Part shown: piece by piece, positions 1 through 7,487 of the stretch
Position numbering within the stretch: the stretch's first letter is position 1
How the letters are laid out: each line of letters starts with the position of its first letter
Notes under the pieces: model-generated
The model's database searches: none
Seen by the model: the letters and a program-made list of their open reading frames with translations, nothing else
Told to the model about the DNA's origin: nothing
Made by a program: the position numbers and the translations under genes
Assembly (NCBI RefSeq): GCF_900100795.1
Contig: NZ_FNCO01000017.1
Span: 62,001 to 126,000 of the forward strand
Length of the DNA: 64,000 nt
Direction of reading: 5' to 3'
Source of the DNA: Pseudomonas abietaniphila
GTDB taxonomy: Bacteria > Pseudomonadota > Gammaproteobacteria > Pseudomonadales > Pseudomonadaceae

Positions 1-747
1 CAGCCACGCGTGCTTGCCGTCCTTGCTGAACAGCAAGTGACGTGGACCGCTCCCCGGCGGCAGGTCAACCGATGGCGCTTTGGCGGGTGTCAGGGGTTGG
101 GTTTTCTTGCCGTCGTAGTTGAAGACGAACATCTTGTCGGCGCCCAGGTCCATGGCGATCAGGTACTTGCCATCGGGGGTCGGCACGGCGGCATGCACGT
201 GGGATGACGCCTGGCGTTCCGGGTTGACCTTGCTGGCTTCGTGCGTCGCAGTCTGCGCGACGGCAGACAGCTTGCCATCCTTGCCGACCGGCACGACCGC
301 CAGAGAACCGCCCGGATCGGGGTGTACGGCGTAGTTGGCCACGAACAGGAAGCGCCCATCCAGACTCAGGTTCGAATGCGTCGGCTCTTCACCCTTGCTC
401 TCGATCTGGTTGATGAACGACACCGCGTGGGTCTTGGGGTCGATGGAGAAGCTGCTGACCTTGCCGACGACGTCCGTCTGACCGGGACCGTTCTCGTTGA
501 CCGCAAACAGGTGGCGCTGGTCTTTGGAGAGGGTCAACCAGGACGGGTTTTCGCTTTTGATCACCTGACGTGGCTTCGCTTCGAGCTGGCCGGTCTGGGT
601 GTTGAAGCCATAACGATAGATGCCTTCGCTGGCGCCAGCGGTGTAGGCACCCACCAGTACGTCGTAGTCGGTCATGGATTTCGCCTGAACGGAAACAGCG
701 GTGAGGCTGCTGGCAAGCACCAGCCACGGCAGGAGTCTTGGGGTCAT
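1..747 (-). CDS. Exported lactonase-family beta-propeller protein, 3' end cut off by window edge
   Basis: The first 249 codons are visible; the gene runs off the left edge. The product starts MTPRLLPWLVLASS and has a Sec signal peptide ending at about residue 22 (VQA). The mature part shows repeated propeller strands: NPSWLTLSKDQRHLFAVNE, THSNLSLDGRFLFVANY, HVHAAVPTPDGKYLIAMD and PGSGPRHLLFSKDGKHAWL. These are typical of the seven-bladed lactonase / 6-phosphogluconolactonase family (YbhE/Pgl type, PF10282). Cytoplasmic Pgl hydrolyses 6-phosphogluconolactone. This copy carries an export signal, so it probably acts on a lactone in the periplasm, which fits the neighbouring sugar-acid genes, though that link is inference. 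The start ATG at 745-747 follows a weak purine-rich stretch. The true substrate cannot be told from sequence. Confidence 0.85.
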   Translation of the reverse strand, partial: MTPRLLPWLVLASSLTAVSVQAKSMTDYDVLVGAYTAGASEGIYRYGFNTQTGQLEAKPRQVIKSENPSWLTLSKDQRHLFAVNENGPGQTDVVGKVSSFSIDPKTHAVSFINQIESKGEEPTHSNLSLDGRFLFVANYAVHPDPGGSLAVVPVGKDGKLSAVAQTATHEASKVNPERQASSHVHAAVPTPDGKYLIAMDLGADKMFVFNYDGKKTQPLTPAKAPSVDLPPGSGPRHLLFSKDGKHAWL

Positions 748-853
748 TGGGGCATTCTCTTTTTGAAATTGTTGGCGCGGTAAACGCGAGAATCAGGTCT
801 ATGACAGCGGTTTCAGCGCAGTAGTTGCCTGGCCTCAACACTGCAGGAAGGAA

Positions 854-1153
854 TCAGCCCTGCTCGCCTTCCTCATCCTCATCACGCGCGGAGAAGCCGC
901 TCAAGACAACGATGCGGTGATCGGCATTGCCGTCGTTGATGACCCAACTCTGCAGTTCGCTGTCGAACTCGGCAGAATCGATTTGCGCCAGCGAGAATCG
1001 CCAGACCTTGCGTTCGCGTCCGTCCATGCTTTCGATTTGCAGCATTTCGTCCAGCCTGAACTCGTAGGAGTGAAGGCCGTCGATCTGCAGCATGCTGTGA
1101 GACGTCAGTGCAGTATGCAGCGCGGTGCGCAGGGTTTCGGGGGTGTCGGTCAT
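854..1153 (-). CDS. DUF5629-family small cytoplasmic protein
   Basis: A 99-residue acidic protein without signal peptide or membrane segment. It begins MTDTPETLRTALHTALTS, has a beta-rich middle (LQIDGLHSYEFRLDEMLQIE, RKVWRFSLAQI) and ends in a very acidic tail (SARDEDEEGEQG). It resembles the short Pseudomonas-restricted DUF5629 family, which has no known function; this assignment is from memory of the family's pattern. It stands alone between the lactonase and an MFS transporter on the same strand, with its own gap of about 100 bases on one side and a REP pair on the other. Nothing in it suggests catalysis. Confidence 0.7.
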   Translation of the reverse strand: MTDTPETLRTALHTALTSHSMLQIDGLHSYEFRLDEMLQIESMDGRERKVWRFSLAQIDSAEFDSELQSWVINDGNADHRIVVLSGFSARDEDEEGEQG

Positions 1154-1243
1154 GGCAGTCGTTCGCGTAGGTTAAAGCGCGAATGATAGGACAAAAGCCG
1201 CCATCGCGGCGTGCGCCCAGGTTAAGCAACGCTGCATACACCT

Positions 1244-1333
1244 CTGTGGGAGCGAATTTATTCGCGAGAGGTCGGTGCATCCAATGAAGATCCATCGTCT
1301 GGGCCCTCTTCGCGAATGAATTCGCTCCCACAG
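1244..1333. repeat. Paired REP (REPIN-like), family C
   Basis: Two inverted copies of a repeat reading CTGTGGGAGCGAATTTATTC on one side and its near-complement on the other, about 40 bases apart. The same family recurs as a single half-copy at 16836 and as a pair at 60685-60775. It sits between two genes transcribed on the minus strand and would fold as a hairpin in RNA. Confidence 0.85.
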
Positions 1334-1392
1334 ATTCGGTGCTCGGCAACATTTACCCTGCCGCGCTCAAGCTCGCTCCCATCGGTTTCTTT

Positions 1393-2718
1393 TCAATCCT
1401 GAAGCGCTTCCTTCGCGTAGTAACGCTTCGGAATGCCCCACACGATCAGCGCAATGGCCAACACGCTTACCGCAAACAAGGCGAACAACGCAGGCGTTGC
1501 CGTGCCGGTGAGGTCCTTGATGCGCCCGACCATGAACGGCGCAATGATGCCGCCCAACTGACCCAGCGAGTTGATCAGCGCGATGCCCGCCGCTGCGGCG
1601 ATACCGGTCAGGAAGCGTGGCGGGATGGTCCAGAAGATCGGCATCCAGGCAATGATGCCGGTCATGATCATGGTCATGCCGATCATCAAGGGCAGCAACT
1701 GGCCGGGGAACAGCGCGCAGACCAGATAGCCTGCGGCCGTCAGGGTTGCGCAGGCCGCCATGTGCCAGCGACGTTCGCGATGACGGTCGGAGCTGGCACC
1801 GATCAGCAGGTTACCGATCACCGCACCGATGTAGGGAATCACCGTCAGCCAGCCGATGTTCATGGTGTCGGTCACGCCCGCACTCTTGATCAGTTGCGGC
1901 ATCCAGAACAGCAGACCTGTCAGCGCCATCACCAGGCAGAGGTAGATCGCCGACATGACGTAGGTGGTCGGGTGTTTCCAGATGTCCTTGACCTTCTGCG
2001 GCGTGGCGGGTTTGGCCTCTTTGGCCATGCGCGACAGCACCACCTGTTTTTCCTCAGCGCTGAGCCAAGGGGCGTCTTCGATGCGGTCCTTGACCAGCCA
2101 GAACACCACGCCGCCCAGCAGGATGGACGGGATGCCTTCCAGCAAGAACAGCCAGCGCCAGCCGGCCAGGCCCATGACGCCGTCGAAGTGGCCGAGGATC
2201 AGGCCGGCAATCGGACCGCCCACAATGCCGCACAGGCAGATGGAACTCTTGAAGTAGGAATTGACCCGAGCCCGTCGCGTGCTTGGGTACCACTGGGTGA
2301 AGAAATACAGCACGCCCGGGACAAAGCCGGCTTCCATCACGCCAATCAGAAAACGCAGGGTGTAGAACCAGAATTCGGTCTGCACGAACATCATGCAAGC
2401 TGAAGCGATACCCCACGACACCATGATCCGGGCGATCCAGATTCTCGCGCCGATCTTGTGCAGCAGCACGTTGCTGGGGACTTCGAAGAGGAAGTAGCCG
2501 ACAAAGAACAGACTGGCGCCGAGGCCGTAAACGGTCTCGCTGAAGCCCAGGTCGCTGGCCATTTGCAGCTTGGCGAAACTGATGTTGACCCGATCCAGAT
2601 AAGCGAACAGAAAACAGCAGATGAACAACGGGACGATGCGCCAGCTTACCTTGCGGTAGATGCTGTCCTCGAGCGCGTCGGTGTCGAGCTGTTCCAGCGG
2701 TATTGCATTGGCGGTCAT
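1393..2718 (-). CDS. MFS transporter, sugar-acid / anion:cation symporter type
   Basis: A 441-residue membrane protein of the major facilitator superfamily, in the phthalate/D-galactonate/glucarate symporter branch (ACS family). It shows about 12 hydrophobic helices, the early motif FAYLDRVNISFAKLQM, the FLFEVPSNVLL segment, ITQWYP-like FFTQWYPSTRRAR, and GWRWLFLLEGIPSILLG. These are hallmarks of family members that import aldonates or aldarates. A GTG lies 9 bases further upstream, but the GAGG ribosome-binding site at 2728-2731 is spaced correctly only for the ATG at 2718, so I use that start. It belongs to the locus with a 2,5-dioxovalerate dehydrogenase and pentonate dehydratase, so pentonate uptake is the likely job. 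Exact substrate is inference. Confidence 0.88.
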   Translation of the reverse strand: MTANAIPLEQLDTDALEDSIYRKVSWRIVPLFICCFLFAYLDRVNISFAKLQMASDLGFSETVYGLGASLFFVGYFLFEVPSNVLLHKIGARIWIARIMVSWGIASACMMFVQTEFWFYTLRFLIGVMEAGFVPGVLYFFTQWYPSTRRARVNSYFKSSICLCGIVGGPIAGLILGHFDGVMGLAGWRWLFLLEGIPSILLGGVVFWLVKDRIEDAPWLSAEEKQVVLSRMAKEAKPATPQKVKDIWKHPTTYVMSAIYLCLVMALTGLLFWMPQLIKSAGVTDTMNIGWLTVIPYIGAVIGNLLIGASSDRHRERRWHMAACATLTAAGYLVCALFPGQLLPLMIGMTMIMTGIIAWMPIFWTIPPRFLTGIAAAAGIALINSLGQLGGIIAPFMVGRIKDLTGTATPALFALFAVSVLAIALIVWGIPKRYYAKEALQD

Positions 2719-2794
2719 GGGGCGCACCTCGTTTGTTTTTATGTGGGTGTCGGGTGTGTTGTGTTGATCCTGCGTTGAACAACTCTTTTGACCT

Positions 2795-3026
2795 GATCGT
2801 GCCCACGCTCTGCGTGGGCATGCAGCTCGTCACGCTCCGCGTCACAAAACGTCTGACGCGACAGGTCAGGTCGACCGCATTCTCTGGCTTTGCTGCCGGT
2901 TCCCGGCAGATCGCGGGACAAGCCACGCTCCTACAGGGGTTTTTGATCGTTCCCACGCTCTGCGTGGGCATGCAGCTCGTGACGCTCCGCGTCACCAGGA
3001 CGCGGAGTGTGGGAGCGATCAGGTCA
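2795..3026. repeat. Composite intergenic repeat block (families E and B)
   Basis: Two direct copies of an element whose core is CCCACGCTCTGCGTGGGCAT followed by CGTCACGCTCCGCGTCAC lie at about 2796-2845 and 2945-2995. Between them is a half-element of family B (GGTTCCCGGCAGATCGCGGG then ACAAGCCACGCTCCTAC). Part of the E core is itself a palindrome. The block fills the whole gap between the MFS gene and the dehydrogenase; no gene is seen. Confidence 0.85.
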
Positions 3027-3032
3027 GGCGTA

Positions 3033-4616
3033 TCAACCTACTGCTGCGGTGGTATTCACCCCGTCCACCAACCGCTGAATCCCCAGCGGGTTGGCGTTTT
3101 TCAGGGCGTCGGGCAAGGCACTGTCAGGGTAATTCTGGAAGCAGACCGGGCGCAGATAACGGTCGATCGCCAAGGTGCCGACCGACGTGCCGCGTGCATC
3201 GGAGGTCGCAGGATACGGCCCGCCGTGGACCATCGAGTCCACCACTTCAACCCCGGTCGGATAGCCATTGATCAGGATGCGCCCAACTTTCTGTTCCAGC
3301 AGGCCGGTCAATTCGCTGAAGCGCTGCATGTCGTCGCCGTCGACCAACAGCGTCGCCGTGAGCTGGCCATGAAGCCCGAGCAAGGCCTCGGTGAGCTGTG
3401 CCTGGTCGGCGACTTCAACCACGATTGAGGTCGGGCCGAAGACTTCTTCCTGCAGCAGTTCGTCACTCTCCAGCAACAGGCTGACATCGGCTTTGAACAG
3501 CTGCGGATGGGCCTGATCGCCCTTCTGCTCCTGGCCCGCCAGATGCTGGATGCCCGCATGAGCGTTCAATGCCTTGAGGCCACGGGTGTAACTGCTCAGG
3601 GTCCCGGCGTTGAGCATGGTCTGTGCTGGCTGGTCGTTGATCTGTGCGGCGAGACGCTGCTGGAATTCGCTGAAGGTCGGTGAACTGACGCCGATGATCA
3701 GGCCCGGATTGGTGCAGAACTGCCCGCAGCCTTGAACGATGGAACCGGCGAGTTCTGCGGCAATGCGTTCGCTGCGCAGCGCCAACGCTTGAGGCAGGAT
3801 GATCACCGGGTTGATGCTCGACATTTCCGCGAACACCGGAATCGGTTGCGCACGCGCAGCCGCCATGTCACACAGCGCACGACCGCCTTTGAGCGAACCG
3901 GTAAAGCCTACCGCCTGGATCGCCGGGTGCTTGACCAGCCACTCGCCGACGCCGCCCCCATAGATCATGTTGAACACGCCCTTGGGCATGCCGGTTTTGT
4001 CGGCGGCACGCAGCAACGCGTCGGCGACCCACTCGGCTGTCGCCATGTGACCGCTGTGTGCCTTGAACACCACCGGGCAACCGGCCGCCAGCGCAGAGGC
4101 TGTATCCCCGCCAGCCGTGGAAAACGCCAGCGGGAAGTTGCTCGCGCCGAACACGGCCACCGGGCCGAGGCCGATGCGGTACTGGCGCAAGTCGGGTCGT
4201 GGCGCGGGCTTGCGATCCGGCAATGGCAGATCGATACGTGCGCCGTAGAAATCACCGCGACGCAGGACCTTGGCGAACAGACGCATTTGCCCGGTCACAC
4301 GACCGCGCTCGCCTTGAATGCGCGCCGTCGGCAGCGCGGTCTCGCGGCAGACCGTGGCGATGAAGTCGTCGCCCAGTGCGTCCAGTTCGTCTGCGATGGC
4401 ATCGAGGAACTGTGCGCGTTTTTCTGCGCTCAACGACCGGTAGGCCGGGTATGCGGAAGCGGCCGCTTTCGCCGCAGCGTCAACCTCTTCGACCGTGGCC
4501 TGATAGAAGTCGTGGGGCAGGTTTTCGCCGGTGCTGGCGTCGACGCTGTAAACGATGACGGTGCCAGCGGCACTGCGCTGGCCGCCGATGTAGTTGTGGC
4601 CGAGTATTTGGGTCAT
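3033..4616 (-). CDS. Alpha-ketoglutarate semialdehyde (2,5-dioxovalerate) dehydrogenase
   Basis: A 527-residue NAD(P)-dependent aldehyde dehydrogenase of the KGSADH group, which oxidises 2,5-dioxopentanoate to 2-oxoglutarate, the last step of oxidative pentose and aldarate degradation. Visible ALDH landmarks are N160 in FGASNFPLAF, K185 in VVFKAHS, the FTGS turn near 240, the general-base E264 in VFAEMSSINP and nucleophile C301 in GCGQFCTNPG. The HSGH after K185 and the length over 500 residues are typical of this group and not of AstD-type enzymes. The start at 4616 (MTQILGHNYIGG) follows AGGAGCTCC closely. Its neighbours, an AraD1-type protein, an IlvD/Edd dehydratase and two MFS transporters, complete a Weimberg-like route. 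It could serve several pentonates or glucarate. Confidence 0.9.
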   Translation of the reverse strand: MTQILGHNYIGGQRSAAGTVIVYSVDASTGENLPHDFYQATVEEVDAAAKAAASAYPAYRSLSAEKRAQFLDAIADELDALGDDFIATVCRETALPTARIQGERGRVTGQMRLFAKVLRRGDFYGARIDLPLPDRKPAPRPDLRQYRIGLGPVAVFGASNFPLAFSTAGGDTASALAAGCPVVFKAHSGHMATAEWVADALLRAADKTGMPKGVFNMIYGGGVGEWLVKHPAIQAVGFTGSLKGGRALCDMAAARAQPIPVFAEMSSINPVIILPQALALRSERIAAELAGSIVQGCGQFCTNPGLIIGVSSPTFSEFQQRLAAQINDQPAQTMLNAGTLSSYTRGLKALNAHAGIQHLAGQEQKGDQAHPQLFKADVSLLLESDELLQEEVFGPTSIVVEVADQAQLTEALLGLHGQLTATLLVDGDDMQRFSELTGLLEQKVGRILINGYPTGVEVVDSMVHGGPYPATSDARGTSVGTLAIDRYLRPVCFQNYPDSALPDALKNANPLGIQRLVDGVNTTAAVG

Positions 4617-4632
4617 GAAAGGAGCTCCAGAA

Positions 4633-4805
4633 GCTTTTGACTCTGGCCGGAGGCCGTGGGAGCGTGGCTTGTCCCGCGAACGGCTGCGAAGCAGTCGTAA
4701 AACCGTATAACGCGATATGTCAGGTCAACCGCATTCTCTGGGTTTGCTGCCGGTTCCCGGCAGATCGCGGGACAAGCCACGCTCCTACGCCCTCCGGGCA
4801 GAAGC
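4633..4805. repeat. Composite REP pair, family B
   Basis: Inverted copies of GTGGGAGCGTGGCTTGTCCC and its near-complement, preceded by TTCTGGCCGGAGGCCG-like sequence and followed by CCTCCGGGCAGAAGC. The same composite, with the same flanks, appears at 18406-19035 and partly at 2860-2940. It fills the gap between the dehydrogenase and the AraD1 gene. Confidence 0.8.
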
Positions 4806-4821
4806 GATAGTGCGTGGTTGG

Positions 4822-5814
4822 TTAAAGCTGCTTGATACCGCCGGGCTGGAACACGCCCTCGGTTGGCGCAATGCCGTTGGTCAATGGCGCGCCGAATTCG
4901 CGCTGGCTGATCTCGAACGTGTCACCCGGCTGGGTCTTGATGCCGTCGGCGAACGACAGCGTCGCGGTGCCGAAGAAATGCACGTGCACGTCGCCCGGAC
5001 GCAGGAACTGGCTGTATTTGAAGTGGTGGTATTCGAGGTTTTCGAGGCTGTGGCACATGTTGGCTTCGCCGCTCAGGAATTCCTTCTCCCACAGCACCTG
5101 ACCGTCGCGCAGGATGCGGCTGGTGCCGGCCAGGTTCTGCGGCAGATCACCGACGCGCAGTTCCGGCCCGAACGAACAGGCACGCAGTTTGGAATGCGCC
5201 AGGTACAGGTAGTTTTTGCGCTCCATGACGTGGTCGGAGAACTCGTTGCCGATGGCAAAGCCCAGGCGATACGGTTTGCCATCGTTGCCGATCACGTACA
5301 GGCCGCTCAGCTCGGGCTCTTCGCCCGCGTCTTCGGAAAACGGGGGTTGCGGGAACGCAGCGCCAGGACGAACCACGATGCCGCCGTCACCTTTGTAGAA
5401 CCACTCCGGTTGCACACCTGCCTGACCGGCTGCAGGTTTGCCGCCTTCGATGCCCCATTTGAAGATGCGCATGGTGTCGGTCATGGCCGATTCGTCATTG
5501 CCGTGCTGGTGCATCTTGTCGCGGGCCGAGGCACTGCCCAAATGGGTCAGACCGGTGCCGCTGACCAATACGTGCGCAGGATCCGGATGGTCCAGCGGCG
5601 GCAGGATCATCAGGTCGGCACGCAGTTGCGAGTAATCGTGACTGTCACCCAGGCCCAGGCTGTCGACCTGTTCGGCCAACGAGATCTTCTTGTCGATGGC
5701 TGCCAGCGCCAGTTCACGGGTGCTGGTCGCACCCTGCACTTCGCGCACCAGCGCGCCGTCCACCAGACCGACACGGCGTTCGCCGTTACCCAATTCGAAT
5801 TGAACCAAATGCAT
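4822..5814 (-). CDS. AraD1/GguC-family protein (fumarylacetoacetase fold)
   Basis: A 330-residue protein of the AraD1 (GguC) group of the fumarylacetoacetate hydrolase superfamily. It begins MHLVQFELGNGERRVGLVDG and contains VSGTGLTHLGSASARDKMHQ, the acidic/aromatic segment DAGEEPELSGLYVIGNDG, and the C-terminal PGDVHVHFFGTATLSFADG. The FAH fold handles beta-keto or 2-keto-3-deoxy acids using a divalent metal. In this context it is a good candidate for the second dehydratase step (2-keto-3-deoxypentonate to 2,5-dioxovalerate), but that reaction is inferred from position. A longer reading frame exists upstream, but it runs through a REP element; the strong GGAAAGGAG site 9 bases before ATG 5814 fixes the start. 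It lies between the MFS gene and the dehydrogenase on the same strand. Confidence 0.85.
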   Translation of the reverse strand: MHLVQFELGNGERRVGLVDGALVREVQGATSTRELALAAIDKKISLAEQVDSLGLGDSHDYSQLRADLMILPPLDHPDPAHVLVSGTGLTHLGSASARDKMHQHGNDESAMTDTMRIFKWGIEGGKPAAGQAGVQPEWFYKGDGGIVVRPGAAFPQPPFSEDAGEEPELSGLYVIGNDGKPYRLGFAIGNEFSDHVMERKNYLYLAHSKLRACSFGPELRVGDLPQNLAGTSRILRDGQVLWEKEFLSGEANMCHSLENLEYHHFKYSQFLRPGDVHVHFFGTATLSFADGIKTQPGDTFEISQREFGAPLTNGIAPTEGVFQPGGIKQL

Positions 5815-5848
5815 GAAATGTCTCCTTTCCAGATGGTGTGCACGGTCC

Positions 5849-5940
5849 CTGTAGGAGCGCGCTTGCCCGCAATAGCTTTTTGCCTGAGACATCTTCATGC
5901 CTGACACAAAGCCTTCGCGGGCAAGCGCGCTCCTACACAG
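5849..5940. repeat. Paired REP, family A
   Basis: Inverted copies of CTGTAGGAGCGCGCTTGCCC about 45 bases apart. The family recurs at 9261-9351, 18406-18567 and 52326-52415. It lies between the AraD1 gene and the MFS gene, so any read-through transcript would carry a long hairpin here. Confidence 0.85.
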
Positions 5941-5949
5941 GCCGCGTCT

Positions 5950-7266
5950 TTAACGAGAGCTGCGCGCGCTGGCCGCGAATTTGGATTCCGGCAAGACGTG
6001 CTTGCGTTCCAGGACGCGGTACACGACGCCGGTGAGGATCAATCCGCAGATCATCACGCCCGACAGGAAATACAGGCCGGTGGCCAGGTTGCCGGTGATT
6101 TCCTTCAGCCAGCCAATAACGAACGGGCCGATATAACCGCCGAGGTTGCCGACCGAGTTGATCAGCGCGATACCGGCCGCTGCACTGGCACCGGCGAAGA
6201 AACGGCCCGGCAAGGTCCAGAACACCGCGGTGCAGGAAAACAGGGAAAACGCCACCAGAGACAACGCCGCCAGTTGCAGCACCGGCACGGTCAGGTAAGC
6301 CGACAGGAACAGGCCCAGCGCGCCGATGACGTAGAGCACGGCGAGGTGACCGTAGCGATCGTTCAGGCGGTCGGAGCTGCGGGGCACGATCAACAGACCG
6401 ACGATGCCGAAGATGTAAGGCACTGCCGAAACGAAGCCGGTGACCAGATCGCTGCCGCCGAACTGTTTGATCAGCGTCGGCAACCACAGGCCCAGGCCAT
6501 AGATGCTCAACGTGACGGGCAGATAGAACAGCGCCAGCAACAGCACTCGCTTGTCCTTCAGGGCGTGCAATGGATTGCCGTGACGGGTCTGGCCGTACGC
6601 TTCCAGGTCTTTTTTCAGCTCACCGGCGAGCCAGTCTTTTTCGACCGGATCCATCCACTTCACGTCTTTCGGGCCATCCGGCAACCAACGCAGCACGGGC
6701 CAGGTCAGCAGGATCGCCGGGGCGCCGATGCACAGGAACAGCCACTGCCAACCGTGCAGGCCGCCAACGCCTTCCATGCCCAGCAGACCGCCGGAAATCG
6801 GGCCGGTGATCATCATCGCGATGGGTTGGGACAGGATGAAAAGACCGAGGATCTTGCCGCGATGGCGCACCGGGAACCACTGAGTGATGTAGTACAGCAC
6901 GCCCGGAAAGAAGCCCGCTTCGGCCGCGCCGAGCAGGAAGCGCATCACATAGAAGCTGGTCGGCCCTTGTACAAAGGCCATGCCCATGGTGATGGCGCCC
7001 CAGGTGATCATGATCCGCGCAAACCAGCGCCGCGCGCCGAAGCGTTCAAGCATCAGGTTGCTGGGGATTTCCAGCAGGAAGTAGCCAATGAAGAACAGCC
7101 CGGCGCCCATGCCATAGGCCGCGTCACCGATGCCGACGTCTGCGCCCATGTGCAACTTGGCGAAGCCGACGGCAGACCGGTCCACATACGCGATCAGGTA
7201 CAACAGGATCAAAAAAGGGATGAGTTTCAAGGTGATGCGGCGAATAAGCCTGAGTTCCTGGCTCAT
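5950..7266 (-). CDS. MFS transporter, sugar-acid symporter type (second copy in locus)
   Basis: A 438-residue, 12-helix MFS transporter of the same ACS branch as the one at 1393-2718 but clearly a different protein. Motifs: AYVDRSAVGFAKLHM, FIGYFLLEIPSNLML, LLGAAEAGFFPGVLYYITQW, GWQWLFLCIGAPAILL. Aldonate or aldarate import is the usual role. A GTG at 7281 would add five residues, but the GGAG at 7276-7279 is spaced for ATG 7266. It is transcribed away from the pentonate dehydratase, and the shared upstream region holds a FadR-type operator overlapping its promoter, so it is probably induced together with the dehydratase. Having two related transporters in one locus suggests two substrates or two affinities. 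Confidence 0.9.
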   Translation of the reverse strand: MSQELRLIRRITLKLIPFLILLYLIAYVDRSAVGFAKLHMGADVGIGDAAYGMGAGLFFIGYFLLEIPSNLMLERFGARRWFARIMITWGAITMGMAFVQGPTSFYVMRFLLGAAEAGFFPGVLYYITQWFPVRHRGKILGLFILSQPIAMMITGPISGGLLGMEGVGGLHGWQWLFLCIGAPAILLTWPVLRWLPDGPKDVKWMDPVEKDWLAGELKKDLEAYGQTRHGNPLHALKDKRVLLLALFYLPVTLSIYGLGLWLPTLIKQFGGSDLVTGFVSAVPYIFGIVGLLIVPRSSDRLNDRYGHLAVLYVIGALGLFLSAYLTVPVLQLAALSLVAFSLFSCTAVFWTLPGRFFAGASAAAGIALINSVGNLGGYIGPFVIGWLKEITGNLATGLYFLSGVMICGLILTGVVYRVLERKHVLPESKFAASARSSR

Positions 7267-7380
7267 GTATGCGGTCTCCACGTTGTTTTTGTTATGGAAG
7301 CTTCCGGGGATCGCCTCTGCCTTCGTGTGTGCCTTACTGCGATGAGTCAGGCTGGCAGGGTCGTCCCTCGATGGGAACCG

Positions 7381-7410
7381 ACTATATAGTATTACTATTT
7401 GACGTTACAA
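7381..7410 (-). promoter_or_regulatory. Promoter of the MFS gene with embedded FadR-type operator
   Basis: On the minus strand a -35-like TTGTAA (7405-7410) and -10 TATAGT (7381-7386) are 18 bases apart. Between and over them lies the perfect inverted repeat ATAGTA-T-TACTAT at 7386-7398. Its core TAGTATTACTA (7387-7397) fits the FadR-subfamily GntR consensus TNGTNNNACNA exactly. A repressor bound here would block this promoter and lie about 90 bases upstream of the dehydratase start on the other strand. The FadR-type regulator at 9447 is the obvious candidate; that pairing is inference. Confidence 0.7.
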
Positions 7411-7487
7411 CACTTCCACTCAGACGATTTTCGGCCTATTTTAGTCAGCACGCGAAGCCTTTAGTCTTACAATAAGAGTGCTGATTT

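Noticed and set aside
4703..4713. Second FadR-type operator (GTATAAC core) upstream of the dehydrogenase
   Set aside because: It has the GTNNNAC core but not the outer T and A, and lies inside a repeat element.
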